From the NCBI GenBank assembly GCA_021772875.1, contig JAJFLD010000142.1, positions 1 through 7,713 on the forward strand: a DNA stretch of 7,713 bases, written 5' to 3'. The notes beneath the pieces were generated by a model. The model was not told where the DNA came from. It saw only the letters and a program-made list of their open reading frames with translations, and made no database searches. A program made the position numbers and the translations under genes. Of this stretch, positions 5,894-7,713 are shown in pieces. The DNA comes from Ghiorsea sp. GTDB lineage: Bacteria; Pseudomonadota; Zetaproteobacteria; Mariprofundales; Mariprofundaceae. The first letter of the stretch is position 1, and each line of letters opens with the position of its first letter.

Positions 5894-7001
5894 TTTAAAA
5901 CAAGTTAAACGTATTGTACTCAAGGTTGGTAGCTCGCTGCTTGCCGATCCTCAACATGGTATCAACACGGCTATGGTGCAACGTTTGGCGCGTGATATCA
6001 AAACCTTACACGACCAAAATATTCAAGTGTGTTTGGTCTCATCAGGTGCTGTGGCTTTGGGTCGTGTTCAGCTTGGTTGGCTGGATAAACACCTTAATGT
6101 CCATGAAAAACAAGCTGCTGCTGCCATTGGTCAGCCTTTATTGATGCATGCCTACCAACAAGCTTTTTCAGAGCTTGGGCTGGTGGTGGCACAGATGCTT
6201 TTAACCAAAGATGATTTACGCCATCGTAGACGTTATATCAATGCCAGCAATACCAGTAAAACATTGTTTGCCGCACAAGTTGTACCTATTGTGAATGAAA
6301 ATGACACTGTGGTGGTTGAAGAAATCAAGTTTGGTGACAACGACTCTTTGGGTGCGTTGGTGAGCATTGTGGTTGAAGCAGATTTGATGGTGATGATGAC
6401 AGATGTGGATGGTTTGTTTGATGCCAACCCTAACCTCACAGATTTTGCCAAACGGATTCCCATGGTTGAGCAGCTTACGCCGCAGGTGATGGCTATGGCT
6501 GGAGGCGAAGGTAATCATTTTGGCACTGGTGGTATGTTGAGTAAACTTCATGCGGCACGTATTGCCACAGAAAGCCGCATTGTCACTGCAATTATCAATG
6601 GTCATCAAACAACTTCATTGCTCGATTTGCTTGCAGGTAAAGATGTAGGCACGCTATTTTCATGTGGTGAAGATCAACGTTCATGGCATGAACATTGGAT
6701 TGCTAATTTATTGCCTGTGGCGGGTAAGGTGATGATTGATGCTGATAAAATGGAATCATTTCGCAACAGTGCACTGCCTTTGAATGCGGAATACCTTCAA
6801 AGCGTGGAAGGCCACTTTGATAAGGGTGAATGTGTTGAGTTATGGGCAGGAGATACACTTTTTGCCAAAGGTTTAACCAATTATAATGCCAAAGATATGA
6901 AACAATTGGTTGGTATCACCAGCCAAGAGATTGAAAAAACCTTGGGTTATGTGGATTTTTTAAGCATGATTCATAGTGATAATATGGTTTTCTTAAGATA
7001 G
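5871..7001 (+). CDS. proB: Glutamate 5-kinase
   Basis: ProB phosphorylates L-glutamate to glutamyl 5-phosphate, the first step of proline synthesis, and is usually inhibited by proline. The product (about 376 residues) has an N-terminal amino-acid-kinase domain and a C-terminal PUA domain. In the kinase domain are VLKVGSSLL near 16-24, VSSGAVALGR at 56-65, VPIVNENDTV near 138-147, FGDNDSLGALVS, MTDVDGLFDANP near 176-187 and GTGGMLSKLHAA at 218-229. The PUA domain, from about 275, ends with LGYVDFLSMIHSDNMVFL. Three ATG codons in a row (5871, 5874, 5877) could start it, none with a good ribosome binding site. The upstream ATG at 5787 would add 28 residues unlike the family. The start lies inside obgE in another frame, so translation is probably coupled. 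The PUA part lacks several usual glycines and the RKRW motif. Confidence 0.94.
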   Translation: MMMKQRANLKQVKRIVLKVGSSLLADPQHGINTAMVQRLARDIKTLHDQNIQVCLVSSGAVALGRVQLGWLDKHLNVHEKQAAAAIGQPLLMHAYQQAFSELGLVVAQMLLTKDDLRHRRRYINASNTSKTLFAAQVVPIVNENDTVVVEEIKFGDNDSLGALVSIVVEADLMVMMTDVDGLFDANPNLTDFAKRIPMVEQLTPQVMAMAGGEGNHFGTGGMLSKLHAARIATESRIVTAIINGHQTTSLLDLLAGKDVGTLFSCGEDQRSWHEHWIANLLPVAGKVMIDADKMESFRNSALPLNAEYLQSVEGHFDKGECVELWAGDTLFAKGLTNYNAKDMKQLVGITSQEIEKTLGYVDFLSMIHSDNMVFLR

Positions 7002-7010
7002 AAGTTGAGC

Positions 7011-7017
7011 AAAGGTG
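7011..7017 (+). promoter_or_regulatory. Ribosome binding site for the gene after proB
   Basis: AAAGGTG lies 6 bases before the ATG at 7024, in the 22-base gap after proB. It supports 7024 as the true start of the last gene and suggests translation from the proB transcript. Confidence 0.6.
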
Positions 7018-7023
7018 GGTTAC

Positions 7024-7713
7024 ATGAAATGCATTAATCATATGACGTTCATCATGATGGTAGCTTTGTTATCGCTACCATCTTTAGCGTGCAGTGCAGA
7101 GCAGGCCACAGCATCCATACAGCAACAATTACAAGATGAATTGATAGATTCAAGTGCTGATCTTTCAGTGGATGAGCGTATTCGTGCGGTGCATAAATTT
7201 GGCAAAGCATTAAATAGTTTCGATGATTTGGGTTTGGGTGATGCCACCTTGTTTAAGGTGCAAGATGAAAATACTGTGCAGACAAAACAAGATTTGGAAA
7301 CAATCAAAACAGAGATGATGGCGCTGGTAGCACTATACCACGATCAAATCAAACCCCTTTTGCTTCATAACATCAAACTCAGGCGAGATGATGATGCCGC
7401 CACGCAAAACAAAGGCGAATTGTACCTGATGTTTTTGCGTAATAAGCAGAACCATGAGGTGGGCAAACCAGTGTCGGGTTTGCTGGCGTACCAGCAGAAT
7501 ATAAGCGATTCCTTTTTTGGCGAAGAAATGGTGGATGCAGGTCTGCTCACCCATTTCCCAAGCTTGGCAGAAGAAGCATGGCTGCAAAGTGCTTTGAACA
7601 TGGAAGATGAGTTGCTGGTCTTATATCAAATGCATCGTGCATACTTGGATGGTGTAAAACTTGTGGCAGCAAAACCTAAAACGCAATCCAAGATTAAGAT
7701 TGCGCCCAAGCCG
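7024..7713 (+). CDS. Unrecognised exported protein, 3' end missing
   Basis: The frame is open from ATG 7024 to the last base (230 codons) without a stop. I do not recognise the family. The first residues, MKCINHMTF followed by a hydrophobic run (IMMVALLSLPSLA) and then CSAEQ, look like a signal peptide. Cleavage after SLA or after CSA is plausible. The cysteine at 23 is not in a good lipobox (S-L-A-C rather than L-A-G-C), so a lipoprotein is less likely. The mature part is rich in Asp, Glu, Gln and Leu and looks helical. From about residue 214 a Lys/Pro/Ala-rich stretch (AAKPKTQSKIKIAPKP) begins, as in a linker to a further domain beyond the window. AAAGGTG lies 6 bases upstream and proB ends 22 bases before, so it is probably in the same transcript. 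Base composition matches the downstream genes. Confidence 0.75.
   Translation, partial: MKCINHMTFIMMVALLSLPSLACSAEQATASIQQQLQDELIDSSADLSVDERIRAVHKFGKALNSFDDLGLGDATLFKVQDENTVQTKQDLETIKTEMMALVALYHDQIKPLLLHNIKLRRDDDAATQNKGELYLMFLRNKQNHEVGKPVSGLLAYQQNISDSFFGEEMVDAGLLTHFPSLAEEAWLQSALNMEDELLVLYQMHRAYLDGVKLVAAKPKTQSKIKIAPKP
7056..7082 (+). repeat. Perfect 9-base inverted repeat inside the signal-peptide codons
   Basis: GATGGTAGC (7056-7064) is followed by its exact reverse complement GCTACCATC (7074-7082) with a 9-base gap. It could fold in the mRNA about 30 bases after the start codon. Whether it matters is unknown. Confidence 0.5.

Noticed and set aside
7038..7601. Minus-strand open frames opposite the last gene
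   Set aside because: The plus-strand frame is open over the full 690 bases with a signal peptide and a ribosome binding site; the minus-strand frames are shorter and Cys/Ser/Phe-rich without motifs.
1..7713. CRISPR array, insertion sequence, tRNA or rRNA genes
   Set aside because: I looked for regular repeats, transposase-like frames, terminal inverted repeats and tRNA-like folds by eye and saw none.

Overview
The window is a stretch of bacterial chromosome with every recognisable gene on the + strand. It falls into two parts. The first 1.85 kb is an AT-rich accessory gene. The rest is a housekeeping neighbourhood of moderate base composition. The L31, L21, L27, Obg and ProB sequences, and the tmk-holB and rplU-rpmA-obg-proB gene orders, fit a proteobacterium. 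The order and the small gene ahead of tmk recall marine Zetaproteobacteria (the Mariprofundus/Ghiorsea type) or a relative, but this lineage guess comes from memory of gene order and is not proven by the sequence.

Layout. Bases 1-1848 hold the 3' part of a large coiled-coil ATPase gene whose Walker A region lies upstream of the window. It resembles the C-terminal half of the TrlF-type (PHP domain plus AAA/ABC-like) ATPases. Its codon use (AAA, ATA, AGA) is unlike that of everything downstream, which suggests horizontal acquisition. After a short junction comes a compact three-gene set linked by ATGA stop/start overlaps: a small DUF4911-like protein, thymidylate kinase (tmk) and the DNA polymerase III delta' subunit (holB). 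A good sigma70-type promoter and a small leader hairpin then precede the ribosomal protein genes rpmE (L31, zinc-binding form), rplU (L21) and rpmA (L27), which end at a strong intrinsic terminator. obgE (ribosome-assembly GTPase) follows and overlaps proB (glutamate 5-kinase) by about 20 bases. The window closes inside an unrecognised gene for an exported protein, 22 bases after proB.

How the parts fit. tmk supplies dTDP for dTTP, and holB serves the clamp loader, so the first set is about DNA replication. L31, L21 and L27 are large-subunit proteins, and ObgE acts in 50S assembly, so the middle set is about the ribosome. proB starts proline synthesis and is probably only a transcriptional neighbour. 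I see no tRNA, rRNA, CRISPR array, insertion sequence or origin. The only candidate for an unusual biological system is the foreign-looking ATPase at the left edge. Its partners, if any, lie outside the window. No other stretch longer than 300 bases lacks a gene.
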